The notes beneath the pieces are model-generated. The model did not search any database. It saw only the letters and a program-made list of their open reading frames with translations, and was not told the origin of the DNA. Positions 1-10,662 of a DNA stretch of 64,000 nucleotides are shown one piece after another (position 1 is the first letter of the stretch; each line of letters opens with the position of its first letter). Source of the DNA: Talinum fruticosum (Eukaryota; Streptophyta; Magnoliopsida; Caryophyllales; Talinaceae); NCBI GenBank assembly GCA_021018815.1, contig JAITYX010000042.1:4578001-4642000 (forward strand), written 5' to 3'. Both the position numbers and the translations under genes were made by a program.

Positions 1-2187
1 AGATTATCGGCATATTCTTTTGGGAGGGCATTTTTGAGGTTCTCATATTCATCCATCCTTATAATAGCAACCTGAATATACGATACAAATAACATATGAA
101 TAATAATGTATGTATTTATGCTCGAGTTTTGGAGAGTTTTTGAGTCATAAAATCAATTCAGACAAGTTAATTTATATTAAACTAAAAATATAAAATCTCG
201 ATTCCTTCTTTAGTTATCGTTTAATTAAGTAGATTTAAATATGTACGTAAAAGAACAAGCTTTCCATAAATTATATCACATTTTTTAAAACACACGCTCC
301 ACCTACATTATTAGGGTGGTGTCAGGATGATGTACTTTTAGAAGTACGGTATTGTGTTGAGTTAATCTTTGAGGCAATGAAACTCGAAACTAGCAAATAA
401 ATAATCAAATTGTTAATTAATCTTAATAAAGACAAAGTGAATTACCTGAATGCCCTCGTGGCAAAGAGCAGAGACAACTGAATATGCAACCTTAGAGAGT
501 CTACCTCTAAGGATAACTTGGGAAGTTCCTTGGGGTATGGTGTTTAGCACCACAGCCACAGCTAGGCTGCTCCCATCTACCACCTTCACTTTGAGCTTTG
601 GATTTCTCTCCAAATAAATTTCACCATTTTTATTCAACTCCTCCCCTAAAATCCACAAAAAAAACAAATAATTATTTGAAATTGTTCCAAAAAAGGCACA
701 AAAATGGAAGATATGTAGTTACATATATGATCTTGCCTGATTTGAAAGCCCGAGGCTCACAACTTTGATTCCTTTAGCTTCTGCTTCTAATATAGCCTCT
801 TCGACCAACTTGTTTATCGCCTCTCGTTGCCATTTTAAGCCATACTATAATCACATTTTTTAATTTTAGGTAATGTCGAACTTAATTTTAAAATATTTAT
901 TATTTAAAGGGAAAAAACGTCTTACATGTATAGTGTAACGTGGGATAACCCAAGATTGTAACTTGAGTTTTTGGAAGGTATTTTTTCTACAATGAAGGTC
1001 TTCCCATACAACCAAGCCATGATCATCGACCACTGTGTAACAGGCCACATGAGCCACAAGTACCATTTCGAGGTCAAGGGTCTCGAGGCGATGGAGGCAA
1101 ATCCTATCCTCAAATGGTAGATTGACTGTGGTGTTGTAAGATGTGTGAGATGAACGGCATCCGGAACGTCTTCTGGCTTCTTTAGAGAAGTTTCATACAG
1201 AGTGTCTGAGGATTTATCCATTGTTCCATAGATATAGTCATACAATGGCATGAACAGTGAGTAGTTTGTCCTAAACTGGGTGTGATGAAGTGAGTGAAAC
1301 CTGTCATCACAGAAATTAACAATATCATCATAATGTACTGAATCAATCTGGCTCGACGAAGTTGAATACAGTGAAAGTAGAAGTGTACTTACGAGGGAGT
1401 ATACATGAGATACTTGATCGGAGGAAAGACAGTAAACACCCATTTAGGAATGACCTCGAAATTACAGTGACCCATGTTGTTCATTAAGTCGATGTACGAA
1501 ATGTAGATGGCCGTGGCAGCTATCGAGTTCATTCGAGCTAGCGTACATGCCAGCAGCGGAATGGCAAAGAGAAGAAAGTACGCAATGTGTTCCGCAAATG
1601 GATGAATCACCGCTGCCCGAATGAACAATCATACACACAGTAATTAGTTTCAAACTCAGACATGAGTTTATGTGACAGTAACTTCAGAACAATGCATATG
1701 AAAATGGGATGAAGATTTACAGGTAATGGGCTCAGTGACAATGGAGGAGTGATGATGGGAGTGGTAGCGAGAGTAGAGGAAGTGATGATGCAATGCTCTG
1801 TGTAGCCAGTAGTAGAGGAACTCCACTGGTCCAGCATGAAGTAGGAGAATATAGAGCATCCCATCTGCTCTCCAAATGGGCATATTTTTGCACTCTCCAG
1901 CCCCCAGTAGCCAATGTAGAACAAGATGCTGTTGAACAATATTTGGTCATCCCTGTTGCCCAAACACGGGAGATCAGACATACCGATTAGGAAAAATATT
2001 CATAAAAATTAATTATTAGAGGTCAGATTAGTTCGGATTAGGCCAATTTAATTTTGGGTTAAATACGAGATTGGTTAAATTCTATGATGGTGTGGATTAG
2101 ATATTCGGATGTAACAATTATGTTATATCTGTAAATGCATCATAGTTCAACCCCCTCCCCTCAATAAATACTCTTTTCAATATATTA

Positions 2188-2455
2188 AGTGAGTGTTTGG
2201 TAAATAATTGTTAGTTATTATTTGTTTTCTATTAGTTGCTTGTCTTATATTATTTTTTACAAAAATAATTGTTTACCGAATTAGCTTTTTTGTAAAAGAT
2301 GTACGAGAAATTTGAGACCAAAAGCTAATTTAAATTGATAAAATTATTTTAGTAAATATTTAAATTAGGTACTTAGTTAAACACTTCAAAAGCTAGTCTT
2401 ATCTCAAAAACTAGTTTTGTAAAAGGAAATGTTTGCCAAAAACCACTCAATAAAT
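2188..2455. mobile_element. MITE-like element in intron 2 of copy A
   Basis: The block opens with a TGAGTGTTTGGTAAA end and closes with an inverted counterpart (GTTTGCCAAAAACCACTCA). Between them is AT-rich DNA without coding capacity. The GTGTTTGG-type ends are usual for non-autonomous plant DNA transposons. I did not find a convincing target duplication, so the superfamily is left open. Confidence 0.45.
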
Positions 2456-2629
2456 GCATGTAACATCACATCCATAAATGTGCCAAACAAGCGTAGTGAA
2501 ACTTGAAGTAACAATAAATCCAACTATGACATAAAGTGTATTGAAGAGATTTTTGTTTTTTGTAAGCAACCACCTGTTGGGCCCTATCTTAGGGAATATT
2601 CAATAGACTTAATAGACTAGGGGATGGGG

Positions 2630-2800
2630 GTATTGGTCTATAAGCTCTCCACCACACAATATCCTCAAATCGGTAAATATTGCTCCCCAAATTCGAACCC
2701 GGAGGGGTGGGTGAAGGACAAAGTCGATGGTCAACACATCACCAAGCCTCCTCGACATTGAAGAGGTACTTGGTGTGACCTCCCCCACCCCAACACCCCA
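2630..2800 (-). mobile_element. SINE-like, tRNA-derived sequence
   Basis: On the minus strand a GGGTTCGAATTTGGGG stretch around 2687-2702 matches a pol III B box. It lies downstream of a CTTGGTGATGTGTTGACC stretch that could be a decayed A box. No poly(A) tail or target duplication was seen, so this is a tentative SINE relic inside intron 2 of copy A. It does not fold as an obvious tRNA gene. Confidence 0.35.
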
Positions 2801-2904
2801 CCCCCCACCCAACTCTAAGATTGTTTTCTCCCAAAGTTCCATGCCTACAAGCTATTTTATGTGGGTCTTTTAGAATCAATCTCTCTAATACTTGTAAAAT
2901 ATTT

Positions 2905-3175
2905 CATTTGTTTTAAAATACTTGTCATTTTAAAGTTATGAGGAGTACCAAGAAACACTAAATTTATAATAAAATTTGTGTTAAAAGACCAAATTGTTCT
3001 AAAATTTTATTGAAAATGAAGAAAATCAATGAGAAAACGAGAGAAATAAAACAATTAATAAGGATAAAATTGGTAAACTAATCATTAATACGTTATTAGA
3101 ATTGGAAAGTGATAAATATTGTGAAACGAAAAAGATAATTAAAGTGACATATATTTTTAAAGTGGACGAGGTAAT
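2905..3175. mobile_element. Dispersed MITE family (Stowaway-like), copy 1
   Basis: This is a member of a family repeated at 6460-6672, 16010-16250, 23155-23400, 47273-47530 and 53930-54060. All share the order: TTTTAAAATACTTGTC-type end, a stretch like TGTTAAAAGATCAAATT, ATTTTATTGAAAATGAAGAAAAT, AATTGATAAACTAATCATTAAT, then a TTGTGAAACGAAAA-type end. The CTCCGTTTTAAAATACTTGTC ends seen in the 47.3 kb copy resemble Stowaway-type terminal repeats. The element is non-coding and sits in intron 2 of copy A. Confidence 0.55.
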
Positions 3176-3280
3176 GGTAAAAGTAAGGTTGCATATATTG
3201 AAATATCTCCAAATTCGTAAAAATAAGACCTACGTAGGAAGTAGTTGTGGTTATTGCACGACTATAGCCTATGTAATAAA

Positions 3281-3706
3281 GGCGTGTTCGGTAAAATTAA
3301 TTGTTTCAAGTAGTGGTTAGTTGTTTTAGTAGCATGTTAGTTGCTTTATTAGCGATTAGTCATTCATCGACTAGTGATTAGTGGTTGGATGTTCAACTAG
3401 TGATTTGAGATAAGTGTGTTCGGTAATAGTAGATGTTTAAGTAGTAGATTTGTATAAAATGATTTAAAAGGACATAATTGATAAAAGATTTTAGAAAATA
3501 AAAAGGAGAGTTTTGGAAATTATGTGCAAACACTAGGTAGTGTTTTTGAAAACGTTACTTTGAGTAGCTTTTCAAAAACACTACTTAAAACTCTACTCAC
3601 TATGTCAAACATTACTTTGCCGAACACTTACATTTTTAGATAAGTAGTGTTTTACATCCTTTAAAACACTAATTACTACCTCAAATGCTACTCGTCGAAC
3701 ACACCC
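3281..3706. mobile_element. MITE-like element with GTGTTCG ends
   Basis: The ends GCGTGTTCGGTAA and (inverted) GGGTGTGTTCGACGAGT bracket AT-rich, internally palindromic DNA in intron 2 of copy A, abutting exon 2. No open frame of note. The class is inferred from the ends only. Confidence 0.4.
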
Positions 3707-4132
3707 AATATGTAAACATACGTACCAGTTCCTCTCCCTGTCAACTTGCTCAAACTCGATGCCCCTATCCACGATGAGATTGTTGCCTTTGGCGGTTCGG
3801 TAGCGTGAGTAACTGATCCAGATCTGATTGTGAAGCATCCTCCACAGCAAGAATGGGAATATGGAGAGGTATGTGAGATCTCTCCCTCCCCTTTCACGAA
3901 CGAGTATATGCTATGAACAATCCAGGGGCCGCTATCACGTACTACAAGCAACACAATGCCCACCAAATTAATTAGCTTGTGTCGCATGCATATTTCTAGG
4001 TTAACTTAGTCACTCCAAGCACATAATTACTAATTCATCATACATTAATCCAATGTTACAAAAGATTGTACGTCCACAAAATTAGACTTTAAAGTGCAAA
4101 TATTTGGTATCATCTAAAGAACTTCGATTTCC

Positions 4133-4273
4133 CTGTTTCATTTATTTGTAAAAAGTTGTAAGAATCTGTAAGAAGTTATAAGTAGTTGTGAGGAGTCGTA
4201 AGAAGTTGTAAAGAGTTATAAGAAGTTGGAAGGAACTTTAATGTTGTAAACTAAAGCTTAAATGGAACATGAC
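4133..4273. repeat. Degenerate GTAAGAAGTTGTAA minisatellite element
   Basis: Short units like GTAAGAAGTTATAA and GTGAGGAGTCGTAA repeat about every 11-22 bp between a GTTTCATTTA end and a TAAATGGAACATGAC end, inside intron 1 of copy A. A longer inverted relative is at 25855-26075, with the same ends (CATGTTCCATTTA and TTAAATGAAATAGAAAC). Two copies with matching ends suggest a mobile unit rather than local slippage. Confidence 0.5.
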
Positions 4274-4983
4274 CTTATTGAATGAACTAACTGGCATATG
4301 TCATCAATGATGGGGAGGGGAGAAGAGAGAGAGACCTTGAAGTTGCCCAGAGGCTCCCATGGCCAATGAGTAAGAATCCCAGGAGTGGAAGCCATGCCCT
4401 TCAATTAATATATGTATTACCCTGTCTACTCTCTCTCTCTCTCCTTTCTCTCTGTATCTCCTCACTTGTGGCACAAGAACCTTGTGTATGCAGCAATATA
4501 TATAGATAGAGGGCATGAGTGAGAGTACCCATTCCGAACTTCTGTGTCGTGTATACAGATTTCATTTTCACCAGCTCAGAATGAATATTCAACGAAAGAA
4601 GCACCCATTCCTCATAACCCCACCTGCCCTTGTCTTCCTAATTAAAGTACCTCCGCTCAATAATTGTGATTCATCAACCCAAAAATACATAAATGCATTT
4701 CTATTTTGAGCGTAAATTCATCTTTACGTATCATCAATTAATTAATGTATTAATGTGTATGTATACTGTCTTCATGGGCCTAACAGCTCCCAATCTTTTG
4801 TTAAAAATTTACACTCTTAGTCAATGTGATCGCTAATTATATCACATTTTACAATAAAAAAATTGTACATGTGTAAGATTAAGGATAAAATAGGCTATTA
4901 TACCTGAAATAAGCCGAAATAAGTTAGAATGATTAGTTTTATTAACTGTTATAACTATTATAAGGTGAAATAGTTAGTTGTTA

Positions 4984-5310
4984 TAAGTGGACTTGACAAT
5001 TGAGTTATTCGGATCTGTTTCGATTTGATTTAGTTCGGTTCGAATCATGTTCGAGTCATTACGATTCATTTGAGTTTTCGGGTTTGGTCGGGATCGGGTT
5101 CGGGTCGGGTTGATTTCGAGTCAACTTATATTTGGTTCAGAAGCTTACCTTGTAGAGACAAACATTTTGACAAAAAATATTTTTAGGTTTGGTTTGGTTT
5201 AGGTTCATGTCATCTCAATTGGACATTTTAAGTGTTGGGTCGGTTCGATTTGATTTGGTTTGGGGTTATCGGTTCGGATTGAGTCACTTCGCCAGGTTTA
5301 GTTATAAGCG
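4984..5310. repeat. GGTTCGGGTC-type dispersed repeat, copy 1
   Basis: This segment is rich in TTCGGGT/TTCGGTT units and contains a TATATTTGGTTCA-AGCTTRCCTTG-AACATTTTGACAAAAA backbone. The same backbone recurs at 19585-19860 in intron 3 of copy B. Non-coding; class unknown. Confidence 0.55.
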
Positions 5311-6459
5311 AAATGAGGTAAAATAAGTTCAAATGAGTTGAAATGATTAACCGATATAGCGTAAATGAGTTGAAACATACTATAAATGTTGATATAAATA
5401 TCGTTTGGAACCCACGCTTAGATGGATCTGAGTGAAAAAGAACGAGAATAATAGTCTTCTTTGAAAACTCTAATCAATACTAAGATAAAATGATATCCCT
5501 TCCATTAAAAAAAACAGATAAAATAGTATTTCAAGAAAAGAACATTTTCTGTTTTTGGAGGGAAAAAATCCTAAAAGTTAAAATAAGGAAAGGGAATTTA
5601 ATTTGGGAAATAATAATGCACTAAAAATTGAAGTAATTGCTGTGTCATTAAATATTCCCAACGACCAACAGATTTAATTTCACCGTTAATTAATAGTCTC
5701 GCAGTTTGAATTGAAACCCCCCAACTCATCCACAAATCTTCGCCGCCAGTTCATCTTCATGGGCTTTTTGCCTCGTTGTTCCCACACTAATCTTCATTTT
5801 TAATTTGACAATAATTAATCGTATAATTTTTAATTCAAAACAACTAAAAAATACTATTATAGTAGCAGTACATTAGATATCGTATCTTCATCTTAATTAA
5901 AATAATTTTTCTTCTATTTCCATTTTCAAAAATAAAAAGTGCTATTTATTTTGTCGATTTCTCAATAGTACTCCACATAAACAAATGCCTCGTTTCATTT
6001 AAGCTTTAGCTTTACAGACTTTTTACGACAAAACCTCACATAAACAAAGCCCTCGTTTCACTATAGGATTCTAGATGAGGTATAAAACATTAAATATATT
6101 TATACAAAAGTGGAAATGTCGTCAATCTTTCTTAAATTGTTATTAGTTGTCTGTTTTTAGTTGAGATAATCAAAATCAGTCGGCTAAGCAAAGAGATTAG
6201 TGTTTTTCTAAAGTTAAGTGTTATTTTCTTTTCTATTATTTTTAATGAGGAAAGTACTGTCACTTTTTTTATATTTTAAATTCTGAGACAGGTGTCACAC
6301 CTATGTTGATAGTTGTTGTGCCTAATTTAATTGAATCATACGTACGCCTACTTATGGTATTTTTGACCAAACATAACTATAAAAAGTTGTACTTTGTCCA
6401 AAATAATTCACAAAGCTATGCAAAACCGGGTTAAAAAAAAGAGAGCTAATCAAATAATT

Positions 6460-6672
6460 AAGTTGTCCCGTTTCATAATATTTATTATTTTTTAAGAAGA
6501 AATATTAAAAAATATATAATTTATATTAAAAGATCAAATTATCAGAAAATTTTATTGAAAATGAAAATTTTATTATATCAAAATTGATAAATTAATTATT
6601 GATATATCACTAAATTATAAAATAAAAAATATTAATTAAAATCATTAATATGTTATTGGAGAGAGTATATTA
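6460..6672. mobile_element. Dispersed MITE family (Stowaway-like), copy 2
   Basis: Shares the family core (TTAAAAGATCAAATT, ATTTTATTGAAAATGAA, AATTGATAAATTAATTATTGATATATCA) with the copies at 2905, 16010, 23155 and 47273. It is AT-rich and somewhat degenerate, and begins with a CCCGTTTCATAATA end. Confidence 0.5.
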
Positions 6673-7037
6673 GACAGAACCGTATCCCTAACAAACGAAT
6701 TCATTAGAGAGTAATTTATGATTTAATGTTTGAATTGGGGTCGAAAAGTGTGGTCATTTTGACTTAAGAAATTTTCCTTAATTTGCACGCACTTTCTAAA
6801 TATAACATATTAATGAATTAATGACTATTTTGAATCGAAGATCCAAAATTTATTTTATTTTTTATAAAAAAACATTCCAAATTTCTCTTTCAACGTACAT
6901 AATAAATTTTGCGGTGGCTTGAGCTATCGTTATTATGGGAGTAATTATTTTTCTCCATTGAGAATTCAACGTAAATGATCCCCCATTGGCCATTGGTAAT
7001 AAGCCACCTGTCCAAAAATGTTAGGTACTTTGAACAC

Positions 7038-7294
7038 AAGTGAGAGGATGTTTGTCGAGGGGGTGAGTGGCCTGGTGGCAACTGACCTGGTCCTCCACCC
7101 AGCCCTCCAGGTTTGATTTTGCAGGGAGTAATTTTCTTATCTTTGAGAAAATTGTGTGGTGGGGGTAATTGGGCCTTGATATCTCCTCCAACTATAATCT
7201 GATGAACCTGTTGGATTTCCCTTAAGATAAGAGGCCCAATTTGAATGGGTCTGCTTTTCAAAAAAAAAAAAAGAAAAAAAGTGAGAGGGTGTTT
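7038..7294 (+). mobile_element. SINE with 16-bp target site duplication
   Basis: A 16-bp direct repeat, AAGTGAGAGGATGTTT at 7038-7053 and AAGTGAGAGGGTGTTT at 7279-7294, differs at one base and brackets a body of about 225 bp. The body starts with TGGCCTGGTGGCAACTGACC, close to a pol III A box (TGGCNNAGTGG), and has GGTTTGATTTTGC at the B-box spacing. It ends in a run of A broken by one G. These are the marks of a tRNA-derived SINE on the plus strand. A diverged relative is at about 10150-10400. Confidence 0.7.
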
Positions 7295-8520
7295 ATTTTT
7301 CCCATTAATATTTACATACTTTGTCCAAAATATTTCCCATATTTACTCAAAAAAAAGGGAACATATAAGACTGTCCACAGTTAATTTGGAGTAAGGGGAT
7401 TATTTAATATATAATCTATTTGTCAAATTATATATAGATTGGATGGTAGGCAATCGGACGAACACAAAATATAATTGTATTAATAAAATATATTTAAAAA
7501 GTATACTAATACATTTGAATTGGTTAATTTTATTTTGTATTTTTAAACCCCTTATTTTTATAATGATATATTCTTTCAGATTGCACAACGTTATATAAAT
7601 GTCCATTTGATATTCATTTTTGTAAGTATGTTTAGAATAATTGTACAATTTAAGTGGGGTTTCATCCTAAGTGAAGAGTATATTGATGGATGTTATTTGA
7701 CATCATTAAAAAAGATAAAAATGATGGCTTTGGGTGTGTATCTAATTAAGCCAATGAATTTTGAGATACAGAACCTCATTTTGGGTGTATGTATTGTTAG
7801 GTTGATTAAGGAACATTTTACATAAAATTTAACATGTTATCAAAATAAGATTACTCGATCCGGGCACGACCACTTTCCCCGTTGAATCATACCACATGTT
7901 ATGTCTATCAAGTATCCCACCGCCTTTAAATCATTATAAAATATAAAATTAATAAAGACCCATAAAAACAAAATTCATAGTGAAACTCATCGTCATCGTT
8001 GTTGTTATTATCTTTGATCCTTTCATACCGTTCTCACTATTAAATTCGGCAATACAAAAATGTTAGTATTTATTTAGTTTAATTAAGTAGGTAAATGAGC
8101 GGTTGGTAGCCAATTTTGTATTGTATTCTCACAATAGTTTTCCTACTGTACTTCACAAGTTTCATGTACCAATAAAGCTGTGGTATGGTCCTTGAAGAAA
8201 AAAGACACGACAGCAACATCAATTTCGTGATGAGAGAGACCAGTGCTACTACATACACACGTGTACCAATAAATATAATTGGTAAAAATTTTTAAAAATA
8301 TTGTCAAGATTTCGAATCCGAATATTATTTATATCGATTTTTACATTTCATATGTCCCAAAAATAAATTCATAGCCGAGCTCGAAAATAATGTTTTTAAC
8401 AATTTAGAAAGGGAAGGATATTAACATTACAATTATCTTCACAAGATATAAAACCTAATGGATGTGCTTAGGTTTAGCAAGTAATTATTGGAGTTATTAA
8501 AAGTGGGAAAGTTCCACATT
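7295..8520. other. Intergenic block, no gene seen
   Basis: AT-rich sequence with short open frames only and no recognisable protein motif. No repeat with clear borders was found. Confidence 0.5.
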
Positions 8521-8523
8521 AAC

Positions 8524-9378
8524 AAATTGAGGGGTGTTTGGTTGGGAATTTTGGAATGGAATTTGATACCTTTAGGTATCAAGTTTTCATACCTTGTGTT
8601 TGGTTGGGCTTTTAAGGAATGGGATTTGATTTCTAGTAATATCTACCAAATATAAAAATTTTGATTCCTCTTATTTTTTAGATGTATCAAATCTCATTCC
8701 TTAAGGTATCAAATTTTTATTTTTCTAAGAAAATAAAAATATTCATCAAATATGTTTCTTCCACCGCGTTGCTATAAAGAACCTCCCCGCCACTCGGACG
8801 AAAATGTTGGCCTCCTCCCTCGGTGAAGAACGTTGGTCCCCAACTGGATAAGAACACTGGTCTCTCCTCCCCCCAATGTTTTCGCTGATGACCAACGCTG
8901 CCCCCTGAATGGTGGTTCCTCGCCTCACTGGAGAAGACCGCAAGTTTTCTCCCTTTCACATTCCGACGACGGTTGTTTTGCCTACTCCCTCCGAATTCCG
9001 TTGGCCGCAGAAGAGCACTAGCTTTCAATTGCCCACCCCTAGCGACGAAGAACACTCGCCCCTTCCCCCTCTTCTCGTGATCACTCCCTCCCTCGAAAAC
9101 CAGCACTACGATTTGTTGCTCAAACGCCCCTAAATTCCAAGCGGGTTGTTTTACAAGAAAGAATACAATTTTGTTTAGAAAAATGTATTTTCTAAATAAA
9201 GAACAGCTTTGATTTCATTCTATATAATTGAACCAAACAAGTAAAAATTAGATCTTAGCTTCATTCCAAATATGAACCAAACACTTGATTTCATGAATCA
9301 AGTCTCATTCCATTCTTATCGATTTCGATTTCATTTCATTTCATTGCACTACTCGATGAACCAAATGACCTCTAAGAG
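8524..9378. mobile_element. Non-autonomous DNA transposon-like element with GC-rich core
   Basis: The left end reads GAGGGGTGTTTGGTTGGG and the right end, inverted, GAGGTCATTTGGTTCATC, bracketing about 850 bp. The outer arms carry repeated GGAATGRRATTTGAT motifs in both directions. The core (about 8758-9132) is abruptly GC-rich compared with its surroundings and open in several frames on both strands, which points to base composition rather than a gene. It may be captured genic DNA. No clear target duplication was found. Confidence 0.5.
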
Positions 9379-10149
9379 TCTTTATGTAGGTTTTTGACTG
9401 ACAAGCTTACGGACATACTCAAGACCTCTTAATTTATTAATATGATACTTTTTTACTTTTAATAACTCCAACAATAATAGTGTTAGTGCTCTAACACGAA
9501 GATTAATACAATTTTATAGCAAAATTAATGGATAGCTTCTCTCATTTCCTCTTCTCTAAACTTGAATTATGTATCCATTATTTTTTTCTCTTTTCTAGAT
9601 ATTTTTTAGAGACAAAGAGAGTACAAATTATGTTATTGTTCCGGGATTAGTAATGCCACAAATAGATTTTTTTTTTGTTTCGCAAAATTGCTCCCTTATA
9701 GCACATAGCCCTTCCCTCAAAAAAAAAAAATGTTTTAATTTTATGTAACCCGAGTCCATAAACTTAGATCCATAATATAAGCTAACAAAATCACGCTCTG
9801 TCTCATTTCTTTTAAAAAACCCATCTCCTTACCTTATTCCACTTTAAAATCTTACATTAAAAAAAAATCCGTCTCGAGTGGATTCGGCCATTTAACCATC
9901 ATGGGTCACCAACATAAATGACCCAGCTTAGGTTTGGTGGGATTGTGGTTCGACTGACTATTCCCCCAAAATCCAACTCTCACTTGGCTCATCTCCAAAC
10001 TACTAAACCCTCAAACCACCCTACTCAATGCTTACCGAATTCGGCCTTTTTATATATACATAAAAAAGAAAAATTATTTTTAATATGAAAAACCAAGAAT
10101 TTAAAAAAACAATCGGAGTTTTAGTAGACTGATTAGAGTGGATTATAAA

Positions 10150-10400
10150 GGAAACTTATCCTATATTAACACATTGAGGGTCGAGTGGCATATTGGTCAC
10201 TCATCCTATCATCCTCTTCCTCCCACGTTTGGATATGTGGGGAACAATTTTCTCAAGTTTGAAGAAATTATGATGGGGGAAAACTTTGGGCCTTAACATC
10301 TCCCCTTCTTGACCCGTTAAATTCGCTGGATATCCCCTTAAATAGGGGGCCAATATAGGTGGGCCCTCTTAAGTTTGGGTGGGCCCATTTACCAAAAAAA
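10150..10400 (+). mobile_element. SINE-like relative of the 7.05 kb element
   Basis: It shares with the 7.05 kb SINE the order: GTCGAGTGGCATATTGGTCACTC (A-box region), a TTTTCTCAAGTTTGAAGAAATTATG-like stretch, GGGCCTTAACATCTCC, then AGGGGGCCAATATAGGTGGG and a short A-run. No target duplication was found. It lies just beside the isolated CER1 exon 9 relic. Confidence 0.45.
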
Positions 10401-10465
10401 TCTTACATATAAGTCTCTTTATATTATTAATGGAAATTATGTCGGAGAAAATATTTTGAATTAAC

Positions 10466-10636
10466 CTCACAAGAATGCAAGTTTCCAAAAGACTTCGGAG
10501 CTACCATTGTTGGAGTATATAAATACAAATAATCTTTTATTATTTTCTTCGAAGGAAACCGAGAGTAGGGAATAAATATACTTCCTTTCAGTGCTATAAA
10601 TTGCTCAAATTTAGTGACAACTTTCTCCAACCATAC
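10466..10636 (-). pseudogene. Isolated CER1-like exon 9 relic
   Basis: A single CER1 exon stands alone here. It reads VWLEKVVTKFEQFIALKG, continues through SIFIPYSRFPSKK, and ends in MVAPKSFGNLHSCE, matching exon 9 of copies B and E (IPFSQFPPKK, APKSFGNLHSCE). It is 171 nt against 174 in B and E, one codon shorter after VWL, so it is still in frame. It keeps an AG acceptor on its 5' side and a GT donor on its 3' side. No neighbouring exons 8 or 10 are recognisable. Upstream on the same strand, a LINE poly(T) tract begins about 25 bp away. It is probably the last readable piece of a lost CER1 copy. Confidence 0.8.
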
Positions 10637-10662
10637 CTTTAATACAAACTAAAGGAGCAATT

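Larger units (their letters stand above)
1..4395 (-). pseudogene. CER1-like pseudogene, copy A (3' end outside window)
   Basis: This is a relic of a CER1-family gene (aldehyde/alkane-forming enzyme of cuticular wax synthesis, an ER membrane protein). Exons by homology to copy E are: 1, 4395-4336; 2, 3941-3726; 3, 1952-1721; 4, 1612-1393; 5, 1300-926; 6, 844-737; 7, 645-446; and 8 from 71 leftwards off the window. Exon 1 starts MASTPGILTHWPWEPLGNFK and the His boxes (HRALHHH, HSHHH) are still legible in exon 3. Exon 2 is 216 nt instead of 218, with the frame broken near PWIVHS and again before LLWRML. Exon 3 lacks one A before the MPIWRADG stretch. Exon 5 lacks one base in the VERNTFQ region. 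Reading from the ATG meets a TGA within exon 2. All exon borders keep plausible splice sites, so decay looks fairly recent. Four single-base losses could in principle be assembly errors, but copies B and E show none. Confidence 0.85.
4510..7037. other. Intergenic block, no gene seen
   Basis: AT-rich DNA upstream of copy A without a convincing coding frame. It holds a GGGTTCGGGTC-type dispersed repeat at 4984-5310 and a Stowaway-like family member at 6460-6672. A TATATATA stretch near 4496-4503 would be a possible TATA box for copy A, about 100 bp before its ATG. Confidence 0.6.

Noticed and set aside
2630..2800. tRNA gene suggested by a GGGTTCGAAT box
   Set aside because: No cloverleaf or acceptor stem pairing could be found; it fits a SINE relic better. 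The same holds for 48.59 kb and 33.30 kb.
8717..9133. Several overlapping open frames on both strands
   Set aside because: Open frames on both strands in a GC-rich island inside a transposon-like element reflect base composition. No motif or splice structure was seen.
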